From NCBI RefSeq assembly GCF_003269035.1, contig NZ_QLTK01000007.1, positions 124,001 to 188,000 of the forward strand: a DNA stretch of 64,000 bases. The letters run 5' to 3'. This DNA is from Paraburkholderia bryophila (GTDB lineage: Bacteria; Pseudomonadota; Gammaproteobacteria; Burkholderiales; Burkholderiaceae). Each line of letters begins with the position of its first letter. Position 1 is the stretch's first letter. Made by a program: the position numbers and the translations under genes. The notes beneath the pieces were generated by a model. The model did no database searches. It was not told where the DNA came from and saw nothing but the letters and a program-made list of their open reading frames with translations. Below are positions 7,356 through 15,285 of this stretch, piece by piece.

Positions 7356-9629
7356 TCACAGCAGCGCCACCACCCGCACGTCGCCCTGCTCCGCCGACGC
7401 AACCACCTTCTCGCCAATGCGGCGGAACGTGATCGAGACGGACGAATCGCCGACCCGCAGATCGCCGACTTCGAGCCAGTCGATGCCTTCGGGCAGCATC
7501 GGCTGTTCGATCAGCACTTCGCGGCGTTCGGCGTCGATCGTGATGCCCAGACACGCTTCGAGCATCATGAACGGCGAGCCGGCGGCCCACGCTTGCGGCA
7601 GACAGGCGACCGGATACGCGGTAGGCGGCTCGCCGCGCCGCCGTGGAAAACCGCAGAACAGTTCGGGCAAGCGCATGTCGAAGTTGACCGCCGCCTGGAA
7701 CAGCGCCTGCAGAAGCCGCACGGCCGCCGCTTTACCACCGTAGCGCGACAGGCCGCGCGCGCACAACGCGTTGTCGTGCGGCCAGACGGAGCCGTTGTGA
7801 TAGGCCATTGGGTTGAAGCGCGCCTGGCTCGCGGCCAGCGTGCGCACACCCCAGCCGGTATGGAACAGCGTGGAGTCGAGCGCGCGCACCACCGCTTCGC
7901 CCCGCTCGCGTGCAGGGAGACCGAAGGCCAGCAGATGGCCGGCGTTCGACGCCATCACGCGGCACAGTTCGCCGTGGCCGTCGAGCGCGATGCCGTAGAA
8001 GCCGGACTCTTCCATCCAGTATTTTTCTTCCACGCACTGACGGATTTTTTTCGCGCGTTCGCTGTAGTGTTCGGCCGGTTCGTGCAGGCCACGCAGCTTG
8101 GCGAAGTGCGCCATGGTGTCGAACGCGGCGCTTGCGTACGCCTGCACTTCGACGAGCGCGATCGGCCCGTCGGGGAAGCGGCCGTCGGCATGGAACACGG
8201 AGTCGTGGCTGTCTTTCCAGCCCTGGTTCGCGAGGCCGCCGTCCGACTCGCGCTGATAGTCGAGCAAGCCAAAACGGTTCTTGTCGCACACGCCCGCCAC
8301 CCACTGCGCCGCGCGCTCCAGCGCCGGCCACAATTCGTCGATCAACGCGAGGTCGCCCGTGCGCGCCGCGTAGGCGCCGGCCAGCACGATAAACAGCGGC
8401 GTGGTATCGACGCCGCCGTAGTACAGCGCGAACGGCACCTCGCCAGTGGCGGCCATTTCGCCCTTGCGCATTTCGTGCATGATCTTGCCGGGCGCGGCGT
8501 CGCGGAACGGCGAGTTTTCGCGCGCCTGATGCTCGGCGAGAAAGCGCAGTACGCCGGCCGCCAGTTGCGGCTGCAGCCACAGTGTCTGCAGCGACGTAAT
8601 CACGGCGTCGCGGCCGAACGGCGTGGAGAACCACGGAATGCCGGCATACGGATAGGGGCCGGTGGCGAGGTCCGTGGTCAGCAGGCCGAGATCGGCCAGC
8701 GAACGGTCGATCCAGGCGTTGAACAGCGGATTGCTCGAACGCACCCGCGCGGTCACGCGACGGCGCTCGCGCATTACGAGGTGGGCGTCGACCAGCGCGG
8801 CACGCACCGCGGCGCGGCCCACGCGCGGGCGCTCCGCGTCGATCTGCGACATGTGCGCTTCGCTCTGCGCGTGAGTGGGCTGGGAGACTTCGGCGGCAGG
8901 CTTGCCCGCTTGCGGCACGACCTGCACCGCCACCGACAGATAAATCGACACGCACGCTTGCGCCGGCAGCTTCACCGTGTAGTCGGCGCGGTCGGCGAAC
9001 AGCTTGTCCGGTTCCGGCGAAAACGCGATCTGCACATTACGCGCCACGTCGTCGAGACCCAGGTAGCCGAGCAGCACCTCGCGATTCTCGATGCGCGCGG
9101 GTTCGATGCGGCCTTGTTTGGCGCGCTTCAGGCCGCGCACTTCGAACATGTCGCGGAAGTCGCTGGCGAACGAAATGGACAACGGCACGACGGCGTCGCT
9201 GGTGCCGTAATTGGTGAGTTCGATTGCTTCGTTGAGCACGGTGCCGGAGAGCACCCGCACGCGCTCGACGTGGATCACGCCCTCCGGCGTGCTGTCGCCG
9301 CCGAGCGGCGGCAGCGGACGATTGGTCAGATGCGCGGTGAACGACGTGTTGTCGCTGCTCACGCTGCCCGACAACAGCGACGGCGCGCGGCCGCCGAAGG
9401 TCAGCCGCAGTTGCGAGAGCACCCGCGTGTCGTTGACGAACAGGCCGTCGTCATGGCCCGTGATATCGCCGAGCGGATCGTTGACGATAAAGGTGTCGCC
9501 GGACTTCAGCACATGCTGGGCGGCGCTCGCGACGTTGAGATTTTCCGTCGGGATGAATGCGCCGTCCGGCTCGGGTTCGTGATGATCGATTCCGCCCGAC
9601 AGGCCGCCGAGGGCTTCTGGCTGCTGCAT
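7356..9629 (-). CDS. amylo-alpha-1,6-glucosidase (bacterial glycogen debranching enzyme type)
   Basis: The product is a predicted cytosolic glycoside hydrolase acting on alpha-1,6 branch points of glycogen or malto-oligosaccharides. It is about 757 aa. The N-terminal domain (about 30-240) is of the GDE_N_bis type. The C-terminal alpha/alpha toroid carries GIPWFSTPFGRDAVITSLQ and later NQGWKDSHDS and HNGSVWPHDN, typical of this family. The frame opens at a GTG (9638), but AGGAG sits directly against it; the ATG at 9629 has AGGAG at the right distance and is preferred. The 3' end touches the putative transposon terminus, and the last codons may be affected by the insertion. The exact substrate is inferred from family. 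Confidence 0.88.
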   Translation of the reverse strand: MQQPEALGGLSGGIDHHEPEPDGAFIPTENLNVASAAQHVLKSGDTFIVNDPLGDITGHDDGLFVNDTRVLSQLRLTFGGRAPSLLSGSVSSDNTSFTAHLTNRPLPPLGGDSTPEGVIHVERVRVLSGTVLNEAIELTNYGTSDAVVPLSISFASDFRDMFEVRGLKRAKQGRIEPARIENREVLLGYLGLDDVARNVQIAFSPEPDKLFADRADYTVKLPAQACVSIYLSVAVQVVPQAGKPAAEVSQPTHAQSEAHMSQIDAERPRVGRAAVRAALVDAHLVMRERRRVTARVRSSNPLFNAWIDRSLADLGLLTTDLATGPYPYAGIPWFSTPFGRDAVITSLQTLWLQPQLAAGVLRFLAEHQARENSPFRDAAPGKIMHEMRKGEMAATGEVPFALYYGGVDTTPLFIVLAGAYAARTGDLALIDELWPALERAAQWVAGVCDKNRFGLLDYQRESDGGLANQGWKDSHDSVFHADGRFPDGPIALVEVQAYASAAFDTMAHFAKLRGLHEPAEHYSERAKKIRQCVEEKYWMEESGFYGIALDGHGELCRVMASNAGHLLAFGLPARERGEAVVRALDSTLFHTGWGVRTLAASQARFNPMAYHNGSVWPHDNALCARGLSRYGGKAAAVRLLQALFQAAVNFDMRLPELFCGFPRRRGEPPTAYPVACLPQAWAAGSPFMMLEACLGITIDAERREVLIEQPMLPEGIDWLEVGDLRVGDSSVSITFRRIGEKVVASAEQGDVRVVALL

Positions 9630-9786
9630 CAGAGTCACTCCTATGAGTTCGCTTGCACGTTCAGTGTCACGTTCGGTTGCTGCTGGGACCAGCCCGGTCG
9701 CTTCCGATTGTAGAGGGTCTGTCCGCGTCAGACGAACTTATCACAGTGGAGTTTCGGTTTTTTTCCGTGGCACGGGACCTGCAGGG

Positions 9787-9849
9787 TTTTCATGTCCGCA
9801 CCGTCTTACGCCTGATACGGACATGAAAAAAGGCGCGATTTCTCGCGCC
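9787..9849 (-). terminator. gltA terminator plus second hairpin
   Basis: On the minus strand, 70 bp past the gltA stop, the stem GGCGCGA/TCGCGCC (9849-9832) is followed by six T residues, a standard intrinsic terminator. Directly beyond is a longer perfect 12-bp stem, TTTTCATGTCCG/CGGACATGAAAA (9787-9829, 19-nt loop). Together they isolate gltA from the debranching-enzyme promoter. Confidence 0.8.
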
Positions 9850-9919
9850 TTGCTGGGGCTGAATTCCACTGAACGGAAGTGAATTGTTTCAGCCAATCGT
9901 CATGCACCACACGATTGCT

Positions 9920-11218
9920 TTACCGCTGTGCTAGCGGCTTCGCTTCACGTTGCGTTTCGCCGACGAACAACTGGCGCGGACGGCCGATCTTTTGCTCCGG
10001 ATCGGCGATCATTTCGTTCCACTGCGCAATCCAGCCGACCGTACGCGCCATCGCGAAGATGCACGTGAACATGGCGGTCGGAATACCCAGTGCGCGCTGC
10101 ACGATACCCGAGTAAAAGTCCACGTTCGGGTACAGCTTGCGCGACACGAAGTACTCGTCTTCCAGCGCGATTTTTTCCAGCGCCATGGCCAGCTTGAACA
10201 GCGGGTCGTCGTGCAGGCCCAGTTCTTCCAGCACTTCGTGACAGGTTTCGCGCATCAGCTTCGCACGCGGGTCGTAGTTCTTGTAGACGCGGTGACCGAA
10301 ACCCATCAGCTTCACGCCGGAGTCCTTGTCCTTCACCTTCGCGATGAATTCGGGGATGTTCTCGACCGAGCCGATTTCCTCCAGCATGTTCAGCGCGGCT
10401 TCGTTCGCGCCGCCGTGTGCCGGCCCCCACAAACACGCGATACCGGCCGCGATACACGCGAACGGATTCGCACCCGACGAACCGGCCAGACGCACCGTCG
10501 ACGTCGACGCATTCTGTTCGTGGTCCGCGTGCAGGATCAGGATACGGTCGAGCGCGCGCACCAGCACGTCGTTGACCTCGTACTCCTCGGCGGGATTGGC
10601 GAACATCATGCGCATGAAATTCGCGCTGTACGACAACTCGTTCTTCGGATAAACGAACGGCTGGCCGACGGTGTACTTGTACGCCATCGCCACCAGCGTG
10701 GGCAGCTTCGCGATCATGCGCACCGCGGAAATGTCACGGTGCAGCGGATCGTTGATGTCGAGCGAGTCGTGATAGAACGCCGACAGCGCGCCGACGGCCG
10801 CCACCAGAATCGCCATGGGATGCGCGTCGCGACGGAAGCCGCGGAAGAAGAAATGCATCTGGTCATGCACCATCGTGTGCTGCGTGACGGTCTCGACGAA
10901 TTCTTCCTTCTGCTGGGCGGTGGGCAGTTCGCCTTTCAGCAGCAGATAGCAGGTTTCGAGGAAGTCGGCATTCTGCGCCAGATTGTCGATCGGATAACCG
11001 CGATACAACAGCTCGCCCTTGTCACCGTCGATATACGTGATTTCCGAATTGCAGGCCGCCGTCGACATGAAGCCCGGGTCGTACGTGAACTTGCCGGTCT
11101 GGCCGTACAGCTTGCGGATGTCGATGACGTCCGGCCCGAGCGAGCCTTGATAGATCGGCAGATCGATAGTCTGGTCGCTGTCGGAAAAGCTCAGCGTTGC
11201 GTGTGTCTTCGAGTTCAT
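9920..11218 (-). CDS. gltA: citrate synthase (type II, hexameric family)
   Basis: Citrate synthase condenses acetyl-CoA and oxaloacetate to citrate at the entry of the TCA cycle. The protein is 432 aa, the usual length of GltA. Catalytic residues are H268 (GPAHGG), H309 ([15 protein letters not shown]) and D367 (YPNVDFYSG). The N-terminal NADH-binding-type region is present ([20 protein letters not shown]). It stands as a single-gene unit with its own terminator. The sdh/mdh genes that often accompany gltA in this order are not in the window. Confidence 0.97.
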   Translation of the reverse strand: MNSKTHATLSFSDSDQTIDLPIYQGSLGPDVIDIRKLYGQTGKFTYDPGFMSTAACNSEITYIDGDKGELLYRGYPIDNLAQNADFLETCYLLLKGELPTAQQKEEFVETVTQHTMVHDQMHFFFRGFRRDAHPMAILVAAVGALSAFYHDSLDINDPLHRDISAVRMIAKLPTLVAMAYKYTVGQPFVYPKNELSYSANFMRMMFANPAEEYEVNDVLVRALDRILILHADHEQNASTSTVRLAGSSGANPFACIAAGIACLWGPAHGGANEAALNMLEEIGSVENIPEFIAKVKDKDSGVKLMGFGHRVYKNYDPRAKLMRETCHEVLEELGLHDDPLFKLAMALEKIALEDEYFVSRKLYPNVDFYSGIVQRALGIPTAMFTCIFAMARTVGWIAQWNEMIADPEQKIGRPRQLFVGETQREAKPLAQR

Positions 11219-11640
11219 CTACGCGTTCCTTTTACTGTCACATCGCACACGTGCCGGCATGCTCGATCGTCATAGCGTGCTATGACCGGGTTGGCATGCT
11301 CAGGCTCCGCTTCGCATTCTAAGGTCCAGAGAGGCCTTGATTGCGACGATTGACCGCAACAATCCATCTCGACAGGCGCAACATTCGTTGCCGCGAACGA
11401 CGCTGAAAATCCGCGCCGGCAGGCTGCGCGTGCACGTGTCGTGCAACTATTTACACGTACCGCGGAAATGAAAGCTGGAGCGCGCGTTGCAACAATGTTT
11501 TGCGCCAGTCGGCGCTGCACCGGCGGAATCCATCTGCGATACTGGTCTCGTGTTTTTGCTTCCCTTGCAAACACATGCTGTCTTTGGCCCGCCGTTTGAC
11601 GGCGGGCCTTTTTAATCGGCCAGAACAAAGGAAGGACCCG
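11219..11640. promoter_or_regulatory. gltA upstream region with symmetric repeats
   Basis: This 420-bp gap lies between divergent gltA and the 133-aa hypothetical gene. Next to gltA, two copies of GGCATGCTC (11256-11264 and 11293-11301) flank the inverted repeat GTCATAGC-GT-GCTATGAC (11269-11286). The arrangement looks like an operator or promoter-proximal control site. The rest shows no convincing gene; a terminator at 11586-11613 is listed separately. Confidence 0.45.
11586..11613 (+). terminator. intrinsic terminator/attenuator ahead of the 133-aa ORF
   Basis: A perfect 9-bp stem, GGCCCGCCG-TTTGA-CGGCGGGCC, is followed by TTTTT. It ends 28 bp before the next start codon. No annotated gene ends here, so it terminates either a short leader/small RNA from 11480-11580 or premature transcripts of the downstream gene. 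Confidence 0.7.
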
Positions 11641-12042
11641 ATGAACGCCTCTCTCGAAACGCTGTTTCCGGACCATGTCCACAACGAAGACAACATCGTC
11701 ACTGCATTGAATCATCAGGACATCGTGGTCGCGTTGTCAGCAGCGCTCAAGACGCAAGATGTAGCGGTACTGCATATGCTCTACCCGCGCACCGACGCAC
11801 GCACCCATCGCAGCCTGGACGCGCTCGTGGACGTATTGCACGGCCACGGTCTGCACGAAGTCGCGGATCTGATCGCGCGGGAAGCGCACTATCTGCTGTT
11901 CAAAGACCCGGTGAAAGCGTGGAAAGCGTTCCACGAAATCCGCAACGACTCGCTCGCGATCGGCGTGCATCTGTACTACCACGGTCTGGTTGGCGAAGCA
12001 GCGGAACTCGCGCTCGACAAAGACGCCCATCGCAAGGCTTGA
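11641..12042 (+). CDS. conserved-looking hypothetical protein (133 aa)
   Basis: Function not recognised. The ATG at 11641 is chosen because AAGGAAGGA lies just upstream and because the strong hairpin at 11586-11613 would sit inside a longer reading. The product is soluble and mostly helical, with several His residues and no signal peptide. Segments such as HRSLDALVDVLHGHGLHEVADLIAREAHYLLFKDPVKAWKAF (residues about 56-97) suggest an all-helical fold. Codon use matches the chromosome, so it is probably a real gene. Confidence 0.7.
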   Translation: MNASLETLFPDHVHNEDNIVTALNHQDIVVALSAALKTQDVAVLHMLYPRTDARTHRSLDALVDVLHGHGLHEVADLIAREAHYLLFKDPVKAWKAFHEIRNDSLAIGVHLYYHGLVGEAAELALDKDAHRKA

Positions 12043-12070
12043 GTTGTTGCCGGCTTGACGCGTGGCGCCC

Positions 12071-12925
12071 TCAAGCCGCGCCGATCGCACCGATAAACTC
12101 GTGCACATAGCGATTGAACGCCGACGGATGCGCCAGGTTCATCCCATGCGACGCGCCGCGCACCGTCTCGCGGCGCGCGTCCGGCAGCCATTCCTGCAGC
12201 GCGTCGGCCGCCCGGCGGAACATCAGCGGGCTCTTTTCGCCGTCGATCAATAAGACCGGGCAACGAATTTCCGCGGCTTCGTCGGGCACGTACGCCGGCA
12301 ACGGATCGCGGAATTGACGCGCGAGCGTGTGCGCGTTGTCGGTCGCCATCTGCCGGAAACCCGGCGTGCTCATCGCCCAGAAACCCGGCCGGCTCACCGA
12401 ATCGACGAACAGTTGCAAGCCGGCTTCCACGTCACCCGTTTCGATCAGTTGCGCGGCTTTGGCGCGTAACGCGTTGACCGTTTCCGGCAAGCTCGCGGGC
12501 GGACGCCCGGCAATCTGCAGCGGACCGCCCGGATCGGCGAGCGTCAACGTGCGTACTCGCTCAGGGTGACGTCGCGCGAAATGGTAGGCCACGCAGCCGC
12601 CGCGCGAATGCCCCACCACGTGCGCGGGCCCCATGTCGAAACGTTCGATGAATTCGGCGACCTCGTCCGCATGGTCGCTCCAGCTGAACGGCAGGCCGGG
12701 TTCGGTATCGGTCACGGGCCAGTAATGCGTGAGACTCACCGCGACGCAGCGGTAATGCTTCGACAGTCCCGCGAGTTGCGGTTGCCAGTAACGGAGATCG
12801 CACAGCGATCCGTGCACGAACAGCAGCAATTCGCCTTCGCCGGCTTCGACGTAAGGCATGCGCAAGCCGCTTTGGAGTTCGATAAAGGAAGACGGCGGGG
12901 ACGAAGCGGAAACAGATTGATTCAC
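12071..12925 (-). CDS. alpha/beta-fold hydrolase
   Basis: A 284-aa alpha/beta hydrolase of the AB_hydrolase_1 type. It has the oxyanion loop LLLFVHGSLCD (about 33-43), nucleophile elbow GHSRGG (about 106-111), acid region CPVLLIDGEKSP, and catalytic His in GASHGMNLAHP near the C-terminus. The substrate is not predictable; esters or C-C/haloacid substrates are all possible. The start is a GTG at 12925 with a poor ribosome site, so an internal start is possible. It is convergent with the 133-aa hypothetical gene. Confidence 0.85.
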   Translation of the reverse strand: MNQSVSASSPPSSFIELQSGLRMPYVEAGEGELLLFVHGSLCDLRYWQPQLAGLSKHYRCVAVSLTHYWPVTDTEPGLPFSWSDHADEVAEFIERFDMGPAHVVGHSRGGCVAYHFARRHPERVRTLTLADPGGPLQIAGRPPASLPETVNALRAKAAQLIETGDVEAGLQLFVDSVSRPGFWAMSTPGFRQMATDNAHTLARQFRDPLPAYVPDEAAEIRCPVLLIDGEKSPLMFRRAADALQEWLPDARRETVRGASHGMNLAHPSAFNRYVHEFIGAIGAA

Positions 12926-13106
12926 GGGTGGTTCACGGACAGCGCGGCGACGCGCGGATTCAGCGTTGCCGGCTTGAAATTGAATTGAAAGAAAAGGCGG
13001 GTCCGCGTCCCTTCAATTGGGACGCGTCGCGTATTGTCACACAGCCGCTCGAACCGCGTGGCAGGCGTTCAACGCGATGCGACGACGCGGTCGATTCCAC
13101 GCCGGC

Positions 13107-14159
13107 TCATTCGTACGCGAGTTCGTCGAGCAAACCGGCGCTCGCCGCCGCGCCCGCGCCGCGCACGGCGCAGGTCAACGGTTCGTCGGCGACGCGCACC
13201 TCGAGGCCGATTTCATTCGTCAGGCGGCGGCTCAGATTGCCCAGCAGCGCGCCGCCGCCGGTCAGCACGATGCCGTTGTTCGCAATGTCGGTCACCAGTT
13301 CGGCCGGCGCCTGTTCGAGGCCGCGCTTTACCGCGCCGATCACCTGCCGCAGCGGCCCTTCGATCGCATCGGCGATATCGTGGTTACTCAACTGGACCGT
13401 GCGCGGCAAGCCGTCGTCGACACTGCGGCCGGTCGCGTTCATGTGTTCGGCCGGCACGTCGCGGAGGGCCGAACCGATACTCTTCTTGACGTGCTCGGCG
13501 GTCTGCTCGCCGAGCAACACGCCGTACAGATTGCGCACGTAACTGATGATCGCCATGTCGAAGCTGTCGCCGCCGACGCGAATCGAACCGTTGTACGCCA
13601 TGCCGCCGAGCGCGATCACACCGACTTCCGTGGTTCCGCCGCCGATATCCACCACCATCGAACCGGTCGCCTCCGACACCGGCAAGCCCGCGCCGACCGC
13701 CGACGCCAGCGATTCGCCGATCAGGCTCACCTTCCACGCTCCCGCCGCAACCGCCGCTTCCTTGATCGCGCGACGTTCGACCTGAGTCGCGCCGGCCGGC
13801 ACGCACAGCGTAAACGCGGCGCGGCGGCTAAACAGCGGCCGCGGCCGCGCCATGTCGACGAATTGGCGAATCATGTGTTCGGCGGCGGAGAAGTCGGCGA
13901 TCACGCCGTGACGCATCGGCCGTACGGCTTCGAGATTGCGCGGCGCGCGGCCGAGCAGTTGACGCGCCTGAGTGCCGACCGCGGCGACGCGTTGCGGCCC
14001 GGAAGCCGGCTGTTTCTCGAAGCAGACGACGGACGGCTGATTCAGCACGATGCCGCCGTCGTCGGTATAGATCAGGGTATTGGCCGTGCCGAGGTCCACC
14101 GCCACGGAATGACGGAACAGGCGATCGAAAAGCGGGTAATGCGGCGTCGGTTTGGCCAT
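13107..14159 (-). CDS. MreB/Mbl-family actin-like protein (second copy)
   Basis: A bacterial actin homologue of 350 aa that polymerises under the inner membrane to guide wall synthesis. Phosphate-1 loop VAVDLGTANTLIY, phosphate-2 loop VVDIGGGTTEVGVIALGG and adenosine loop IVLTGGGALL are present. The ATG at 14159 is preferred; the frame extends 27 codons upstream without family similarity. No mreC, mreD, mrdA or rodA follows, so this is not the main mre operon and is probably a paralogue. Its role (cell shape or a specialised filament) is unknown. Confidence 0.9.
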   Translation of the reverse strand: MAKPTPHYPLFDRLFRHSVAVDLGTANTLIYTDDGGIVLNQPSVVCFEKQPASGPQRVAAVGTQARQLLGRAPRNLEAVRPMRHGVIADFSAAEHMIRQFVDMARPRPLFSRRAAFTLCVPAGATQVERRAIKEAAVAAGAWKVSLIGESLASAVGAGLPVSEATGSMVVDIGGGTTEVGVIALGGMAYNGSIRVGGDSFDMAIISYVRNLYGVLLGEQTAEHVKKSIGSALRDVPAEHMNATGRSVDDGLPRTVQLSNHDIADAIEGPLRQVIGAVKRGLEQAPAELVTDIANNGIVLTGGGALLGNLSRRLTNEIGLEVRVADEPLTCAVRGAGAAASAGLLDELAYE

Positions 14160-14335
14160 AAGAAGGCTCTGTTGTGTCGTTATCCGCCCATACCGGGCAG
14201 TCTGAAAAGTGCGCCCCCGGTCACCCGAGCCGCGTGGCACGCCCAGCAGGACGTAACGCGGTCCGCGCGGCGGGGGTGATTTTCATGCTAATGAGCTATT
14301 AACGGCAAGCAGATCGAATTCTTTAGGGCCACTTT

Positions 14336-15010
14336 TCAATCGGGGTCGTGTCGGCCGCGCGACAAAGCGCCCAAGGCATGCTCCAGCGCCTCCTGGCCGA
14401 GCGCCACGCCGTCCGCATTTATCGTATGACCAATGCCGGGCAGCGCGTAGGCGTCGACCGGATAGCCGGCGTTGCTGAAGGTGTCGGCGGCGTATTCCAG
14501 TGCCTCGATCGGGATCACTTCGTCGTCTTCGCCATGGATCAGCGTGAGCGGCGTGCCGTTGTGTTCAGCGATCGCCGACGCGAGCCGGCCCGAATACCCG
14601 ACCACGCCGGCCGCGCCCTCCGCGCTGCTCGCCACGTGATGCATCGCCATGATCGAGCCTTGCGAGAAGCCGACCAGTGCAAGCCGGTCGAAAGCCACGT
14701 GCCAGTGCGCCAGTTCGGCGTCGAGCACGGCGCGCAGTGCCGGATAGGCGGCGGCCACGCGCGCTTCGCGGTTGCCTTCGTTGACCTCGCGCAGGCTGAA
14801 CCATTGGCGGCCGCCGAAGCCGCCGTCGAACGCCTCGGTACCGTCGAGCGAGGTGAACGCGATATCCGGCAGACTCTCGCTCCAGATGTCCGCGAGCGGC
14901 ATCAGATCGCGCGCGTTGCTGCCGACACCGTGCAACAACACGACGAGACCCTTGGCCGGCGCCGTTGCCGGTGCGCGCCGCCAGCCGTGTTCGAATTGCT
15001 CCCAGGCCAT
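14336..15010 (-). CDS. carboxylesterase/phospholipase-type alpha/beta hydrolase (YpfH-like)
   Basis: A 224-aa serine esterase of the Abhydrolase_2 family. VVLLHGVGSNARDLMPLA gives the oxyanion region, GFSQGS the nucleophile, HGEDDEVIP the acid, and PGIGHTI the histidine. Length and motif spacing match YpfH-like esterases. The frame is open to 15346, but the ATG at 15010 has GAGGA at the correct distance and starts at the family N-terminus. It is divergent from the DHA2 transporter gene. Confidence 0.88.
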   Translation of the reverse strand: MAWEQFEHGWRRAPATAPAKGLVVLLHGVGSNARDLMPLADIWSESLPDIAFTSLDGTEAFDGGFGGRQWFSLREVNEGNREARVAAAYPALRAVLDAELAHWHVAFDRLALVGFSQGSIMAMHHVASSAEGAAGVVGYSGRLASAIAEHNGTPLTLIHGEDDEVIPIEALEYAADTFSNAGYPVDAYALPGIGHTINADGVALGQEALEHALGALSRGRHDPD

Positions 15011-15285
15011 GTCCGATTCCTCGTTTCGCTGATGTTTCAGGTTGTGGGGTGCCGCACACGACGGCCTCGCCTTGCGGCCTGCCGGCCGGTTCCCGTACGG
15101 CTTCAGCCGCGAGCATACGCTGCCGGACCGGTTTGCGCCGCCTTGTCTGCGGAGTTCGACGACGTCCGGGCATGATTGCAGGTATGCTTTTGCGAGCACC
15201 CGGCCGGCCTGCCGCGGCGCCCGCCGCACGGGCGTGGCAGCCCATCTGCGCCGGCCCGCCGCCGCATCCCGATCTGGAGAATCCG

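Larger units (their letters stand above)
1..7360 (+). mobile_element. Tn7-like transposon (one side only; other end outside window)
   Basis: The block carries the full Tn7-type core in canonical order (tnsA, tnsB, tnsC, tniQ/tnsD, then a TnsE-position gene), all on the plus strand and tightly packed. Base composition and codon use are clearly more AT-rich than the chromosome that begins at the debranching-enzyme gene. Three same-orientation 21-bp repeats lie at 7151-7320, as expected for TnsB sites near an end. A candidate terminal TGT (minus strand 7360-7358) sits at the 3' end of the neighbouring gene. The exact boundary is inferred, because the other end and the target duplication cannot be seen. 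Confidence 0.75.

Noticed and set aside
7593..9713. Long plus-strand ORF (706 aa) opposite the debranching-enzyme gene
   Set aside because: Arg/His/Gln-rich antisense reading typical of high-GC codon bias, with no domain and no ribosome site.
9950..11275. 441-aa plus-strand ORF opposite gltA
   Set aside because: Antisense shadow of a clear citrate synthase gene.
13017..14279. 420-aa plus-strand ORF opposite the MreB-like gene
   Set aside because: Antisense shadow; composition is Arg/His-rich with no family similarity.
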